Shown here: positions 22,630-34,689 of the stretch, one piece after another
How positions within the stretch are numbered: the stretch's first letter is position 1
How the letters are laid out: each line of letters opens with the position of its first letter
NCBI RefSeq assembly: GCF_026210795.1
Contig: NC_089436.1
Span: forward strand, 1,302,001-1,366,000
DNA length: 64,000 nt
Source: Rhizophagus irregularis
Taxonomy: Eukaryota; Glomeromycota; Glomeromycetes; Glomerales; Glomeraceae
Reading direction: 5' to 3'
Translations under genes and position numbers: made by a program
Notes under the pieces: model-generated
What the model was told of the DNA's origin: nothing
The model's input: the letters and a program-made list of their open reading frames with translations, nothing else
The model's database searches: none

Positions 22630-22795
22630 CATATATTAGCTAATATTAGTTTCATACCCCCACCCAAGTAAGATCTTTTTTTTAACCAATAATATCCAAT
22701 TATAAATATAATTTTAACCAATAAAAATGTTTAATTTTGTGTTTCGTAAGATTTTGCTTAACCCCCCAAAATATTAGCTAATATATATTATAGTA
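22630..22795. mobile_element. Candidate MITE (ATTAGCTAATAT ends), copy 1
   Basis: Bordered by TATTAGCTAATATTAG and AATATTAGCTAATATAT, which are inverted copies of each other. Inside lie CCCCCACCCAAGTAAGATC and CTTAACCCCCCAAAATATT. The block is absent from the R1 copy at 3950-4930 and reappears inverted at 61415-61560. No ORF. Confidence 0.55.
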
Positions 22796-22984
22796 TATGC
22801 GTGCCGATCTCTACAGATCCGGAGTACACCAATTACAATTTAATTACTATCTGGGCATAATTTAAAATTTATTCTTAGATATAAAAGGCTATATCCGGAC
22901 TTATGAATATAATCAATTTCGTGATTGGCTTGCGGTCTGTTGCGGAAACCTCAAAATTCGTTAATTAATGTTATATGTACTTAC

Positions 22985-23415
22985 TTGATTTATAAATTTA
23001 AGGCTCATAAACGTTTCAATATAACCTTAATTGGGCCATAACGATTCCATGTTTCGGCTTCTTCATCTAAATTCCACCTTGGACCTTCCATCCAAACGGC
23101 CGAATAAATTGAACTGAAGGCACCTCGTTTATTAATATTCTCAACTAAATCAAATTGATCAAATTCAATCCATTCGAGATAGTTCGTCTTTTCATTAGCA
23201 TTTAATTGAGTATCCCTTATAAATTCATCAATTATAGAATTTCCGCTGGTCCAGCTACAAAGATTTTCTTTAAAAATTGCTATATCGCAATTTTTACATC
23301 ATGCTACTGCAGTTCGTTTTTGTTTACATTCTGAACAATTACCATAAGATTGAGATTCATCTTGAGACCCAGAAGGGCTCAGTGAACGAGACGAAAATTC
23401 AGGATTATAATCCAG
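22985..23415 (-). pseudogene. Kinase exon-1 pseudogene without exon 2
   Basis: An E-type exon 1 read from 23415 (aligned codon CTG in place of ATG) through DYNPEFSSRSL, CSECKQKRTAVA, CKNCDIA, WTSGN, the glycine-loop region and VILKRL, to the CAA|GTAAGT donor at 22985. Defects: lost start codon, Trp between the cysteine pairs changed to TGA (23301-23299), and a deletion after KRL that shifts the frame. The following sequence aligns with about the first 100 bp of the kinase E intron, but the acceptor and exon 2 are missing. Confidence 0.78.
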
Positions 23416-23419
23416 TTTT

Positions 23420-23989
23420 TTAACTTGATTTTTTTTGCGTAAGCCTTTAATTTATTTTTTTAAGAATCATTTTTTTTTAAAAAAAGAGTCTCTTTATAGT
23501 AAATAAAAACCATTTCTTGGTTGAACACAATTATATAATTGATTAGTAATATAAATCGAAAGGAAAGTAAGGTCTCCTATAAGTGATTGGTAAATAATTT
23601 TTTTTTAAATAAACTGTATCTGCTCTTTAAAATACCTTAAAAGTTACAAAATTTTTATCACTAATTTTATTACAAAAATAAAAAATGCGTATATTTCTGG
23701 CTGTTGTTACTAAATAAAAAAAGGGGAAATTAAGAGATAAAAAAAATAATTTTTGCTGTACGCAGTTTGATATGTTGTATATGAGACTTCAGTTCAATCT
23801 CATGACTCTTAACATGTGTAACCTTGCCCCTTGTAAATTGATGTCATTTGAATATCTTTATTAAATTTGCATGAATTAAGTTAATACAAAGTTCAAAAAA
23901 AAGCAAATAAGGATTCGCCAAAATCTAATACTGTAATATAAAATAATAGATTTAACTTTTAATGTAATAAATTTTGTATAAATACAGTA
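23420..23989. other. Gene-free spacer between kinase pseudogene and X2
   Basis: AT-rich, with ACCATTTCTTGG as in the E-type promoter near 23505. No gene, RNA or bounded repeat seen. Confidence 0.4.
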
Positions 23990-24337
23990 TGTTAAAGCTT
24001 AATTGATTTTTATGTTAAAATCTTATAAATCCATAATTAATTACATATAAACGACACTCTAAATAACAATATTACGATAAAACTAAGTTTGTGATTCCTC
24101 ATATATATGACGAAACGAAAAAACGAAATTAGAAAGTTATAATAACCGGTGTTAAAATGAATTAAAAGAATTAGGAACATTTTTTAATCTAGGCCAATTT
24201 TTCTTACCATAATTTACCGATGGTTTTAGTAAAGCAAATAATTTGTATTGCAATAAAGATCATGACATTTATTACGTAATTTTTTAGGGGTGGATAGCAT
24301 ATTTCTAAGTAAATATACAAGTATAATAAAATTTAAA
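23990..24337 (-). other. 3' flanking module downstream of X2
   Basis: X-type module: GTTAAAGCTTAATTG, ATAATTAATTACATA, AAGTTTGTGATTCCTC, CGAAACGAAAAAACG and ATTTACCGATGGTTTTAGTA. Its inverted copy lies at 9690-10080. Confidence 0.5.
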
Positions 24338-25135
24338 TTAATGAGTGGTTTCGAAATTATTTTGCTGAAGTGCAAAAGTATTGAAATCGTCTTGTTGTGA
24401 ATGAATGACATTATCTTTCAACCCAATTGTATCTTGGTGAGTATGATCTTTGCTTGAACAATTACTATCATTGTAATCTTACATGTCTGCTACTGAAACG
24501 AGTTGTGTTATCATTTCATGATCCACAACGCCATTATAAAATGAATTTGTATTTCTATTACAATGCATTCGATGGAAGAGTTTTAGTTTCAAGCTTTGTT
24601 CAAGATTGAACTTTTGATTTAATGATAATAATTCGACATCAAAATTCATTCCACAAATTTCATCATTTAAAATATTTTCTACTAAACAGTTTGGAAGTGA
24701 TTTGCAAGTAACATGATATCTTGTGGAAGGATAGTTTGGATGTTTATAAAAGAACTCGTGACTGTAACGATCATGATTGTTAAAAGAAGAATCTTCTTGT
24801 AAAATAATTTTACAAGTTACGAGATAAAAAATATTAACATAGAAATGATAAAATTTTAAATAACTCATAACTGGCAAAGTCTGTTGATATTGCATAGTAA
24901 CTTGATTTGTTGCATTATAAGTATTACATGATGAATCAGAAATATTCATCACATTTCCTAACGAAGATACTTGATGTTGCGTAATTGGTTGAGCTGCGGC
25001 AATATCGATAGAAAAATCAAGTGATTCGTTAGTTGTCATATTGAAAGAGTTGTAAGAATGGGTTGAGGTAGGTTGAGAATAATTCATGGTAAATAGTTGT
25101 CTATCATAACATAAATTATTATCCATATTATCCAT
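24338..25135 (-). pseudogene. X2: X-family gene with an in-frame stop near the C-terminus
   Basis: Start chosen at ATG 25135 (MDNMDNNLCYD), because the longer frame opens on TTG. It reads 218 aa to TAA at 24481-24479. The core (about residues 91-195) has YLKFYHF, NIFYLVTCKIILQ, HEFFYKHP, TRYHVTCKSLPNCLVENILN and FNLEQSLKLKLFHR. The stop replaces the CAA (Gln) codon of X1/X3. Beyond it the same frame stays open for 46 codons (DYNDSNCSSKDHTHQDTIG ... QQDDFNTF ... ETTH) to 24338, matching the family C-terminus. So X2 either makes a shortened protein or is a young pseudogene. The core also lacks two residues after YHF relative to X1 (FLPSDVN against FYVN). Confidence 0.65.
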
Positions 25136-25159
25136 ATTGTACTTAGATGGAAGCAATTT

Positions 25160-28100
25160 TTAAGAAACATCAGAGTTTATATAAAAAAAATTCTGTAAAC
25201 AAAGGTATTACGTTTCAGTGAAAGTAAAAAAAAGTAAAAAACTGAATTTTGTTGTACAATGCACATCAGATAAACAAAAAAATGGCGTGCATATCTCAAT
25301 ACGGCTCGGAGATAAATCGATAAGCTTATAAATTTTGTCTTTTACATAATAAGCACGAAAAGGCTATGATTTGCTTTATTTACTTACTGATTTATTTATT
25401 TATTTACCCAACATTTGGCAACTTAGCTGAGTTCAAATTAGAAGTTGGTAAAAACCTTAACCGGTTAGCCAAGGGACATAGGTTAATTAACCGGCCGGTT
25501 AATATAAAAAATTCTAAAATTTCTTTGGGCTGCGAATTCACAGATTTGTAGATGGGAGATTATATTTCATGAATAGTGTTTTTTTAAAAAAAAAATTTAC
25601 AAAAAAACTTCGAACTTGCGGAACACATGTCCACAATTGCGTAAGTTATTACATAACAAGAAATAAATTTATAGGGGAAGCTAGAAGCATAGCAGCAATA
25701 TGTTGATCGTAAATATAAAAAACTTCTACACTTAAACAATTTCTTCATCCAAGTATTATTAATTTTGTTTGGAGATCAAATTTTCTATAATCGTATCTTT
25801 TTTCAAATTAGATTATTCATCATAACTATAAGTTTAATGTGACTGTAATTAATTAAAATGAAATATTTAGAATTTTCTTTTGCAGATAATTTTTTTTTTT
25901 ACAAAAAAATGTGAATCTAATCAATAACATTGCGTTTATCAAATAAATAATGATCGACATACCCTTTTAATAAAATCGTGAATCAAACGTTTTCGATTAT
26001 ACTATATATAGTTAAGCAATATTGATTTGATTATTTTAATAATCCATTGCTATATTTTTTATATTTATTATTTTTAAAATTAATAATTGATAGAATTATG
26101 AAACCAATTAAAATTTGAAACTATTATAATTTGTTCCGTTTCAGGTTCCATAATATTTTGCATATTGTGTTACCAATCATCCCAATCATCTATACAGAAT
26201 ATCTTCACGTGAACAAATAAATATCCCGATCTATAAATTTCGGGATAAAAAATCATTTAATTTGAGAAAATGATCTGCATAGTATTTTAACCGACTAAAT
26301 TAATCGGTTAATTAATCGGTTAATTTAGTCGGTTAATTTAGTCGATTAACCGTTTTTTGATACTTCTAACCGATTAACCGCCTTAACCGATTAATTAATC
26401 GATTAACGTTAATCGGTTCCAACCTCTACGCCAAACATTTGTAAGAAAATTTTTAAAACAATTCATTTATTCAAAAAAGTATTAATTTGATTAAATATAC
26501 GGCTAATTTATTTAACCGGCCTGTTTATTCATACGGCTTATGTGGCTGAATCAAAATCAAATTGTACAATACGTGAATGGTGTATTAATAATATACCAAT
26601 TGATATTTGACTTTCAAATATAGAAAAAAAAGAATCAAAAAATTCAAGAAAATTCCTTTGATTTCCAATTATAACTTACCATAAATAAAACAATTAAGCT
26701 GATTATTATTGTTGGTTTTTTACTCATTTAATATTATCTACTTGAATGATACATCTATATAAATTACATGCTGAATAAGAATAATCTCGAATTTAATTAT
26801 AGTGTTGTTAAACGAAATGGGTAGGTCAAATGATGAATAATTAATTACTGATAAATTAATTACATATTTAAATTCTTTATTAAACAAAGAAATAATTTTT
26901 CTTTGTTCTTATGGTGTAACTTTTTTTGGAAAATCATTATAACCATAAATAGTAACACATATACAAATTAAATTAATTTGGATAAAAATATAAGATTAAT
27001 TTATGAATCTTTTATCGATTTATATTATTATGAAACAACGCATATATTTTGTTTTAGCTTTATGAAGGGCTTTACGGTATTTCATTAAAAATGAAGATAA
27101 TAAGATAATTGTTTCATGTAATGAATACAATTTTCCATGCCTGATGTCATATGAAAAATAGATTCAAATGTTTTTTCATATAATAAAGTTTAAGTATTCC
27201 TAAATAATTTTACAGATTATCTAATACAGATTTCGTTGTTTTCAGTATGAAAATGTGAAGACTGAGTTTCATTAAGTCTAGCATTTAAAGCGAATGAATC
27301 AAATTTGTCGTGATTCTAATCAAAGATTCACTTCCGTTGCTTGAAATGCTGTCCTCAGATAATTTTCACAAAGTTTATTATTTGAAAGATTCTATTAATA
27401 GGTCGAAAATATTCGAAACGACAAACAGGTCAACTATTTGACCTATTTATTGAAAGTATGAATGAAAAATATTTATATATTTACTTATCACTTAATTTCT
27501 ATTACGCGACATAACGTTAATTTTAATGCAATATTTGTCAGAAATAGTTACCTTCGTATTCATTCATGAAACAAAAATCATCTAATCTAATTTTTCAATT
27601 ATAACATGCTAATTAATCTTGTTTATCGTTCTAAATTTTATTACAATGATTCTTTCACCAATAAACTCTTGCATTTAATTAATTAGAATGAATATCGAAA
27701 AAAGAATTTTTTTTTTCTTTGCATGTGCCAATTTAAAAATATCATTCGTTCATCAATTAGTTAAGTTCACGTGAACTTCATGAGAATTTTTTGACGTAAT
27801 CGCGTGATAGTTGATAGATTATTTTAAAGTTAGTAACACAAAATAATACAATTTATATACCTGTTTAAAAAAAAGTAGTTAATTCTATGGTGATGATTTT
27901 TTGACAGTTTGAAGATTCCTGCACATAACAATTTTTAAGCACTCACCCCATTACAACCTTCGCTAGAATGCTTCACTCATATGAAATGCACTATTACGGA
28001 TGCTGATCATATTAATATATGATTTTAAATCCTACAGATTTCGTTTTAATAGTCTACAACTTAAAAAAAAAAAATTTTTGATAATTTTTTTTTATTGAAA

Positions 28101-28740
28101 ACATTGAAAACAGCAAAAGTATTTATTATACCATTACCACTATTAATTAAACGTAAATTTTTTCTTTTTTTTTGGAAAGTTAAAGAGACAAATTTTGGAA
28201 CAAAATTTAGAAGAAATTTATCGATCTTTGTTACGCACGTATGATCAACAAAACAACAGCGTGATTAATTTAATTAAACTTGCATGTGTCACTAACAGTG
28301 AAGGCTTAAAAAACATATAAAAGTAGCTAAAAATTATCCATTAAGCTCAGAGCTGAACTCCTCTGTCCTCTTCCATTAAAAAAAAAAACTAAACATTTTT
28401 GTTAATTGTAAGTTTTCCATTTAATTTCCGATAAGTTTGTGTTTAAGAAATAAAATTGGTTTGTTTGTATTTTCATCTTGCGTGATGGAAATAACTTCCG
28501 TGCATAACGTAAATGTGATTGACTTAACCCCTCATATGTTTAATACGATATTAAGTCAAGTCTGTACTTTGTCCGCTCTCGCAGCACCACGTGATATTTG
28601 GTGACACACCCGATGTACACTGTATATTTTAGTTATTTGGTAAGGGCTGAGATGCAAAGCAATCTCGGATGATATAATATTCACCCAATAACTTGGTCAT
28701 ATAGATAAGATGGATCTGTAGATCCTCTCAGGAGTAATAT
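25160..28740. other. Long gene-free region between X2 and kinase C
   Basis: No supportable gene. Contents: CCGGTTA-rich repeats at 25440-25510 and 26285-26425; a block at 26140-26230 (CATATTGTGTTACCAATCAT ... TTCACGTGAACAAATAAATA) shared with 43685-43775; (TTTA)n at 25380-25400; otherwise AT-rich sequence. Confidence 0.5.
26285..26425. repeat. TTAATCGGTTAA-type palindromic cluster
   Basis: About ten overlapping copies of TTAATCGGTT / AACCGATTAA and TTAGTCGGTTAA in both orientations. Related shorter clusters are at 25455-25500 (AACCGGCCGGTTAA) and at 8688-8756. Confidence 0.6.
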
Positions 28741-28745
28741 TTCAC

Positions 28746-28753
28746 TATAAATA
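28746..28753 (+). promoter_or_regulatory. Candidate TATA box of kinase C
   Basis: TATAAATA lies 116 bp before the kinase C start codon. A poly-T tract ending in TTTAG (28842-28857) lies 11 bp before the ATG and looks like a 3' splice site, so a 5' UTR intron is possible. Confidence 0.4.
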
Positions 28754-28868
28754 TACATATGAGTGTGAAGCGGACGCGAATTGAATATACAAACAAACCA
28801 TTTATAAATCAATTTTTTAATGGCTTGTGTAACTTACCAAATTTTTTTTTTTTTTAGAATGCCTAAAT

Positions 28869-30224
28869 ATGTCTTCTCGACAAAATGAAAATGGGGAAGA
28901 TTATATGGATTTTATTAAGAATGAGTCAAAAACAAAGTCGAATATTGACTTTGGAAAATGTTTAGATTGTGGGAAGGAACGAAGTAGCGTTGGATGGTGT
29001 AAAGATTGTGAAATTAATGCTCTAAAAAATAATTTTAAAAACTGGACGAGTGGAAATATTAATATGGATAATTTTATTAAACACACACAGTTGCACGCGA
29101 ATGAAAGTGTGGATTACTTGGAATATGTTAATTTCGACCAATTTGATCTCATGGAAGACACAAATAAAGGAGGCGCATTTAGCACAATTTTTTCAGCAGT
29201 TTGGATGGAAGGTCCTAGATGGGTATGGGATGAAGAAGCTGAAAAATGGACACGTAATGGACCTGTAAAAGTTGCTCTTAAGAGACTTAACAATTCACAA
29301 AATATTAGTGAAGAATATTTTAAACAAGTAATATATAGTTTTAAAGTGTTTTATTTATCATTGAATATTTGAATTTTATGAGTTTATTTTAATTTACATA
29401 ATTTTTTATAGCTTTATGAATCTCATCGAAGCTTACAAAGCGGAAATACTGCAGATTGTTATGGAATTACAAAAGATCTTACTTCAAACTACATGTTCGT
29501 AATGAGATATTATGAGAATGGAGATTTGCATTCATATCTTGATAAAGCACAAGGAATGCTGTGTTGGAGAGATATTGTAGATATGCTTTGGGGGATATCG
29601 GGTGGGATTGAAAATATTCACGAAAATGGATTAATTCATGGGTATCTTCATGGAGGTAATTTATTGGTTGAAAATGAACTAGGCTCAGTCAATATATGTA
29701 TCGCGGATGTAGGATTACATGGTCCAATTGACAAAAAAGGTACCAATAAAATATATGGAGTTCTTCCTTATGTTGCTCCTGAAGTCTTGAAGGGAAATCT
29801 ACCAACGATGGCTTCGGATATTTATAGTTTTGGAATTATTATGTGGACTCTTTCCGCGGGTACTCGTCCATGGTGCGATAGACCGCATGATCTCAGATTA
29901 GCTAATGAAATTTGCTTTGGTCTTCGCCCTGAAATTATTGATGGAACTCCAAAAGTTTATATTCAATTAATGACACAATGTTGGCATCCTGATCCTACAA
30001 AACGTCCTACTGCATCTAAATTGTCTGAATTATTAGGAAGCTGGACAATTGCTATTTGTGATGACCCAGAACCATCTGAATTATCTGACCAATTTAATAT
30101 TGCTGAAGAGAAAAAATTCTCAGATTCAGAGCAAAATAAATTTCAACAACAAAAAATCCATCCCCAAGCTTTTTATACGAGCAGACTCTTGTATTTTCCT
30201 GAATTAATTAACATTTCGTCATAA
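28869..30224 (+). CDS. Kinase C: divergent intact kinase-like gene
   Basis: Exon 1 is 28869-29327 (153 codons), the intron 29328-29411 (84 bp, CAA|GTAATA ... TATAG|CTTTAT, phase 0) and exon 2 29412-30224, giving 423 aa. Cysteine module C31/C34/C44/C47; WTSGN; NFIKHTQL; glycine-loop region NKGGAFSTIF; Lys in VALKRL; Gln at the alpha-C position; HGY at 229-231 in place of HRD; LHGGN; DVG in place of DFG; APE kept. This is the most divergent member and its flanks lack the shared 3' module, so it may be the founder or an older locus. An ATG at 28859 opens a nine-codon out-of-frame uORF that overlaps the start. Predicted pseudokinase by the missing catalytic Asp. Confidence 0.88.
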
Positions 30225-30970
30225 TGACGATTTGAAATTCCTTGCAAAAAGAAAATCTAATTCGACGACAATGATTATATTCAAACTTTTTCGTTTTCTT
30301 CATGAATATATAAGGTTATGATAAAAAATTTGTTTTATGATATAATATATAAAAAGATTATAATATGTATATAGATTATTCTCGTTTCAAAAAAGATTAT
30401 AGAATATTTCGTTTCTTTTAGATGTTCATTAATTATAAGTAATTATTCGTATGATTCTTTATCTTCAATCGTATCTTTAAAATTTGAATCAATAGTATAT
30501 GAGATTTTTAAACCCACTTTGTAAACTTTTATTTTTTAAGCTTTATTCTATTTATTTTAATATTTTTTTTTTTAATATAAAAAAATTTCATTGAGCCAAC
30601 TTTTTTTATTTTTTTAATTATAACATCAAGATGTAACTTATTAATAAAAGATAAGTTAAATTTAAATATTTAAATATATGTAAATTTTATGAGAACCATA
30701 TTAGAAAGCAAGTTTGATAATAATTTTTAAATTTCTGTTTTTTCAATAAGTTAACCAATATTAACTTTATTTTTTTTTTAACGTACAAAATAAGTATTAA
30801 TTTTAGAGAATATCAAAATATTACCACTAGTGTTTTCACCAGTCTAATTTTTTGAATTTTATAAGATGAATATTAAATTAGAAAGCTGTTTTTCAGATAA
30901 TTTTATCATTTTTAGAAAAATGCCAGAATTTTAATTTTTAATTTTTTTACTTTGTTTTTTGTTATTATAG
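30225..30970. other. Gene-free spacer after kinase C
   Basis: AT-rich, with several AT hairpin-like runs. AATAAAAGATAAG at about 30640 could act in 3' processing. No gene seen. Confidence 0.4.
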
Positions 30971-30974
30971 TTAA

Positions 30975-31350
30975 CATTAAAATCAATATTTGTTAATAGT
31001 ATAAGACTAGTTTTCTCCCCATGTGATTTAACCCAGGTAACATCACCTACGTAAAATTAAATCATGTAGATTAGTTAGGGTTAGAGTTAGGGTTAGGGAT
31101 TGGGTTAGGGTTAGGGTTAGGGTTAGGATTAGGGTTAGGATTAGGATTATGGTTAGGTGTTAGGATTAGGATAAGGTTTGGGTTCGCTGGAGTTATTAAA
31201 TTTGATGATGTCATTTTAAAAATAAAATTTCCAGTTATAATAGTTATTTTTTAGTACAGGTGATGTCACCTAGGTGACATCTCCCAGAGAGAAAGTTAGC
31301 AAAATTCTTGTTAATATACTATTTGTTGATTAGTATTTTTAACTTTAGCC
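30975..31350. repeat. Inverted-repeat element around a telomeric tract
   Basis: The arms at about 30975-31060 and 31245-31345 are imperfect inverted copies: the left reverse complement reads AGGTGATGTTACCTGGG then GGGGAGAAAAC, and the right reads AGGTGATGTCACCTAGG then CCAGAGAGAAAG. Weaker similarity may extend to about 30825 and 31440 (CACCAGT / ACTGGTG). The interior holds TTAGGG repeats and about 60 bp of unique sequence. Confidence 0.55.
31077..31188 (+). repeat. Interstitial telomeric TTAGGG tract
   Basis: About 18 consecutive TTAGGG or one-base variants (TTAGAG, TTGGG, TTAGGA, TTATGG, GTTAGG) in one orientation. Variants increase toward the right end. The tract is not at an end of the window and genes continue on both sides. 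Confidence 0.9.
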
Positions 31351-32369
31351 AAAATTATAAACCAGTATTTAACCAATTTGTAATTTTTCGCCAAAATTAA
31401 AGTGGTAAGATTACTGGTAGTGATAATTACCACTGGTGATACCTTTAATTATATTAGCATGAAATATAAATTACTATATGATATCATGTGTCATAACATT
31501 CCTATATGTCTTTATAGAAAAAAAATCCAGAAAATATACAGGTATGACTGAAAATATTCAGATGTAATAGAAAATATACTAGATTTTAAAATAACTGCTA
31601 TTTCAAAATTTGGTATATTTACTGTTTATACTTAGATATTTTCTGTATATATCTAGATGCTTTACTATCAATGCCTGTTTTTTTGATAGTATATTGCAAT
31701 CCTTTTATTATACTTACAGTCATATCAGACCTTCCTTACAACATACATATATCAAAAGACCTTGGCATGCAAACGGTTCCTCATTTGACTCCCCGGTCGC
31801 TGGTCCTAGTACTAAATAATTTTTTTAGTCTTTTATTTTTTTCTTTTTTTTATTATTTTTATAATGAGTCACTTTTTATTAGGATAGTTCCTTTTATATT
31901 TTCATGCATCTACACATTATACATCTACCTCAAATTTCTATGTTAATGTGTATTTACATGCATACTTTCAAAACAATTTAGAATAGTGTGAATCACTCCA
32001 CTTATAACAGTACTATTGACAGGTGGCGGCTTAAATGCCGAAAGTAAAATATGGATCTTATTAATTTTTTTTTTTAGGGTTGTCTTATTTTTCTTTAGTT
32101 CGTCACGACATTGGTCATGCTTAATGTTATTTAGTTCATAAATAACGAGCAGGACGATCACTCTCGGGTGGTTGGACTTTCCATGTAGTTTAGGTTTTAT
32201 TAGACTTTTAGTTTATGTTTTACCTTTATTTTGTAAAGTTCCCGTCGTGTCTATATTTTAAAAATAAAAATAAAAATAAAAAAATCATTATGATCGAAAT
32301 TAATTTTCATTAATTTTCTCAAACTGACCCGTTCCCAGTCTATAAACTTCTGTTCTAGACTTCAGTTGT
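31351..32369. other. Gene-free spacer
   Basis: AT-rich. A moderately less AT-rich patch at 31720-31810 and 31990-32180 has short ORFs with no recognisable content. AAAATAAAAATAAAAATAAA simple repeat at 32258-32282. Confidence 0.4.
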
Positions 32370-32476
32370 CCCTATAAAAATCTTCTGGAAAAACTCCGAT
32401 AAATGATCATTTTCCTAGTTTTTATTCCGAAGAAACTTAGGCATGTGATCATTTCTCTGAAAAATTTTTTATAGGG
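32370..32476. mobile_element. 107-bp MITE, CCCTATAAAAA ends
   Basis: Begins CCCTATAAAAATCTTCTGG and ends AAAAATTTTTTATAGGG. The interior has TGATCA and TTCCGA/TCCGAT motifs shared with the subterminal parts of the 2-kb element at 32635-34662. A truncated copy is at 560-642. Its left edge is also the left edge of the A/D duplication. No clear target duplication. Confidence 0.68.
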
Positions 32477-32634
32477 TATGGTAACTGAATAAATTAAATT
32501 TGTTATCGACTTATTTTTTTTTATATTTTTTATATTTAAATTTTTGACATATGATATATAGGACATAAAAATGTTTATTTCATACATCTGTTATTCATAT
32601 TATAACGCGGAACTTTTCCGTTTTTCGTTAAATA

Positions 32635-34662
32635 CCCTATAAAAAATTTTTTTTGGATGTATTCCGATTTTTATCTGGTTTATGTATTCCGAAAATTTTC
32701 CGATTTTTATTTTCCGATTTTACTACGGAAAGTGATCACTTTTCGGAATGATAATTACAGATTTTACCCGAAATTGCTCGGTAAATTTTATGAATGTAAC
32801 CGGAATATTGTCAGATGTTTTACAATATATATTATCCGAAAGTACTCAGAAAAAAAATTTATTGAATATTACAGATTACAAGTACTTTTTATTTATATTT
32901 ATATTTTCTAGATATTATCTGAAAGTACTTATCTATGAGTATATGAATAATAATATTCTATCTTTTTGCTTTCTTTGATTTTTGCGAGTAGCAATTTGGT
33001 TATTAGTTGTTTTTTTCTTTTGTTGAACTTGATCTCGTCATTATAGTTGAACTTTTATTGCCTCCTATATTTATTAAATTATAAATTGTAATATTATAAA
33101 TATTATAAACACTAACAAAAAATAAATTTACCGGAATTTCTTGAATCCTTGTATTTGTGAAGTTACTAATTGAACATCAGCTCTTCTTTCAGTAAGAATT
33201 ACATTTGAAGATGCTTCAATAATTGTTTAGAAGGAATTGATGCAGATTTCTCCTTAATAACTTCGGGTGAGGACAATTGGACATTAATATCAATACTTGA
33301 TGATGATTTATCAGGAATTGGTGCTCGTGAATTTGGCCTTGTTTTCTTGAGTTTTAGATTAGGGGAGTGATATTTTTTCGTTTGGAAGGTGGATCAATAC
33401 CTTGTAAATGAGCTTCTTTAACTTTTCTCTTGCGTTCATCAGTTTCAGCTATAAAATTTATATTAATATCAGATAAAATTGTACATAATAATAACGTATT
33501 ACTAAATAATTACCCTAATTTCCAATGATATTTCAGTCATTTTTTGCAAAACAAAGTCAATAGGAAATGTTGGAAAATTGGTTTTAAACTAAATAACAGT
33601 TTAGAAAGTTAGTTAGGTTTAAGAATATGGATGATATAAATATATAACTTACATTATTAATGACATTTTGAATTTTACCCAAAGTTTGTTCTGATGCATA
33701 TTTTCCTTTTTCACAAATAGCACTTAGCTTCAGTTATCACGAAGACTTCTCAAAATGTAAAATTAATACTTGCCCGATAAGTCCAATATGTATCATATGA
33801 TAAATAGAGAAAATCTTTCCAGTCCTCTTTTGGTCATTTCATTTTTTCATTCTTCTTTGGTAATAGGATTTTGTATTAAACCACGTGGAAACTAACAATT
33901 ACCGTATTATTAATATTACTAATATAATTTTATCACTAATCTTATATTTGAAACATTTTTTGTATTTAATTATAATGTCTGCTGTAGGAGTATTTGATGG
34001 TATAACAGTAGAAATAGGCGTTGGAGTTGGCGATCATCATATCATAGCAGCTTATTCTAAATTTGTTATAATATCTAAATAAAAGTAATATTATGGTAAA
34101 TTCAGAATATTTAAAAATTTCAATAAATCTTTATCCTCGAACTACTACTCAAATAATATTGCTTACTGTTATAATTTTATATTTACTGTTAATATGTTAA
34201 TTTTTTTATTTTTTTGAATATTTTATAAATATTATTGTAGTAGTAATATTAAAAAAAAATAATAAGAATTAAGTTCTAAAAAGCAAAGATACGCTTTTAT
34301 TTATACTTTTATACTTCAATGATCATTTATTGCGAGCTTATTTTTTCTATAGATTAAAACTAAACGCGTTTTTTAAACTTATATACATGTTTTTAAACGC
34401 GTCCACTTATATTGATAAACTTTTTAATTTAACTAATTTATTAAGTGATCTACATGAAATTGTTTTCCGAAGTATTTTCAATTTAAATATAAAACTGGAT
34501 TATTTTCGGAATATTTCTAGAAATTTTCATTTATGTTAAATTCCTAAAATTTGACTAAAACAACATTCGCAATATAATCAGAATATTTTCAGTAATATTC
34601 GGAACATTTTCAAAACATTCGGAAAAAAATCGGAGTGTGCTGAATAAAAATTTTTTATAGGG
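32635..34662. mobile_element. 2.0-kb DNA transposon-like element
   Basis: Terminal inverted repeats CCCTATAAAAAATTTTT (left) and AAAAATTTTTTATAGGG (right). Both subterminal regions carry many TTCCGA/TCGGAA motifs. ATA borders both ends and may be a target duplication. The element interrupts the flank of kinase D; copy A lacks it. The interior holds a decayed multi-exon gene (33150-33770, minus strand), with no transposase that I recognise. Confidence 0.7.
33150..33770 (-). pseudogene. Decayed multi-exon gene inside the 2-kb element
   Basis: Minus-strand pieces: KLSAICEKGKYASEQTLGKI then QNVINN with a GTAAGT donor (about 33650); FKTNFPTFPIDFVLQKMTEI then SLEIR with a GTAATT donor (about 33515); after an acceptor near 33450, ETDERKRKVKEAHLQGIDPP then SKRK, followed by a one-base shift into a K/R/P/S-rich tail ending near 33200. 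The basic clusters look like nuclear localisation signals. I do not recognise the protein. It could be a captured host gene or an accessory transposon protein. Confidence 0.45.
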
Positions 34663-34689
34663 ATAATTAACTTAAAGTTTTAATTGATG

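Noticed and set aside
26285-26425. CRISPR-like regular repeats
   Set aside because: Units are overlapping palindromes without constant spacers, and the window is eukaryotic.
31610-32161. Several overlapping ORFs of 69-91 codons
   Set aside because: They overlap each other on both strands, with low-complexity hydrophobic translations and no family resemblance.
32657-32978. Two overlapping plus-strand ORFs inside the left end of the 2-kb element
   Set aside because: They translate the subterminal TTCCGA repeats; no protein-like conservation.
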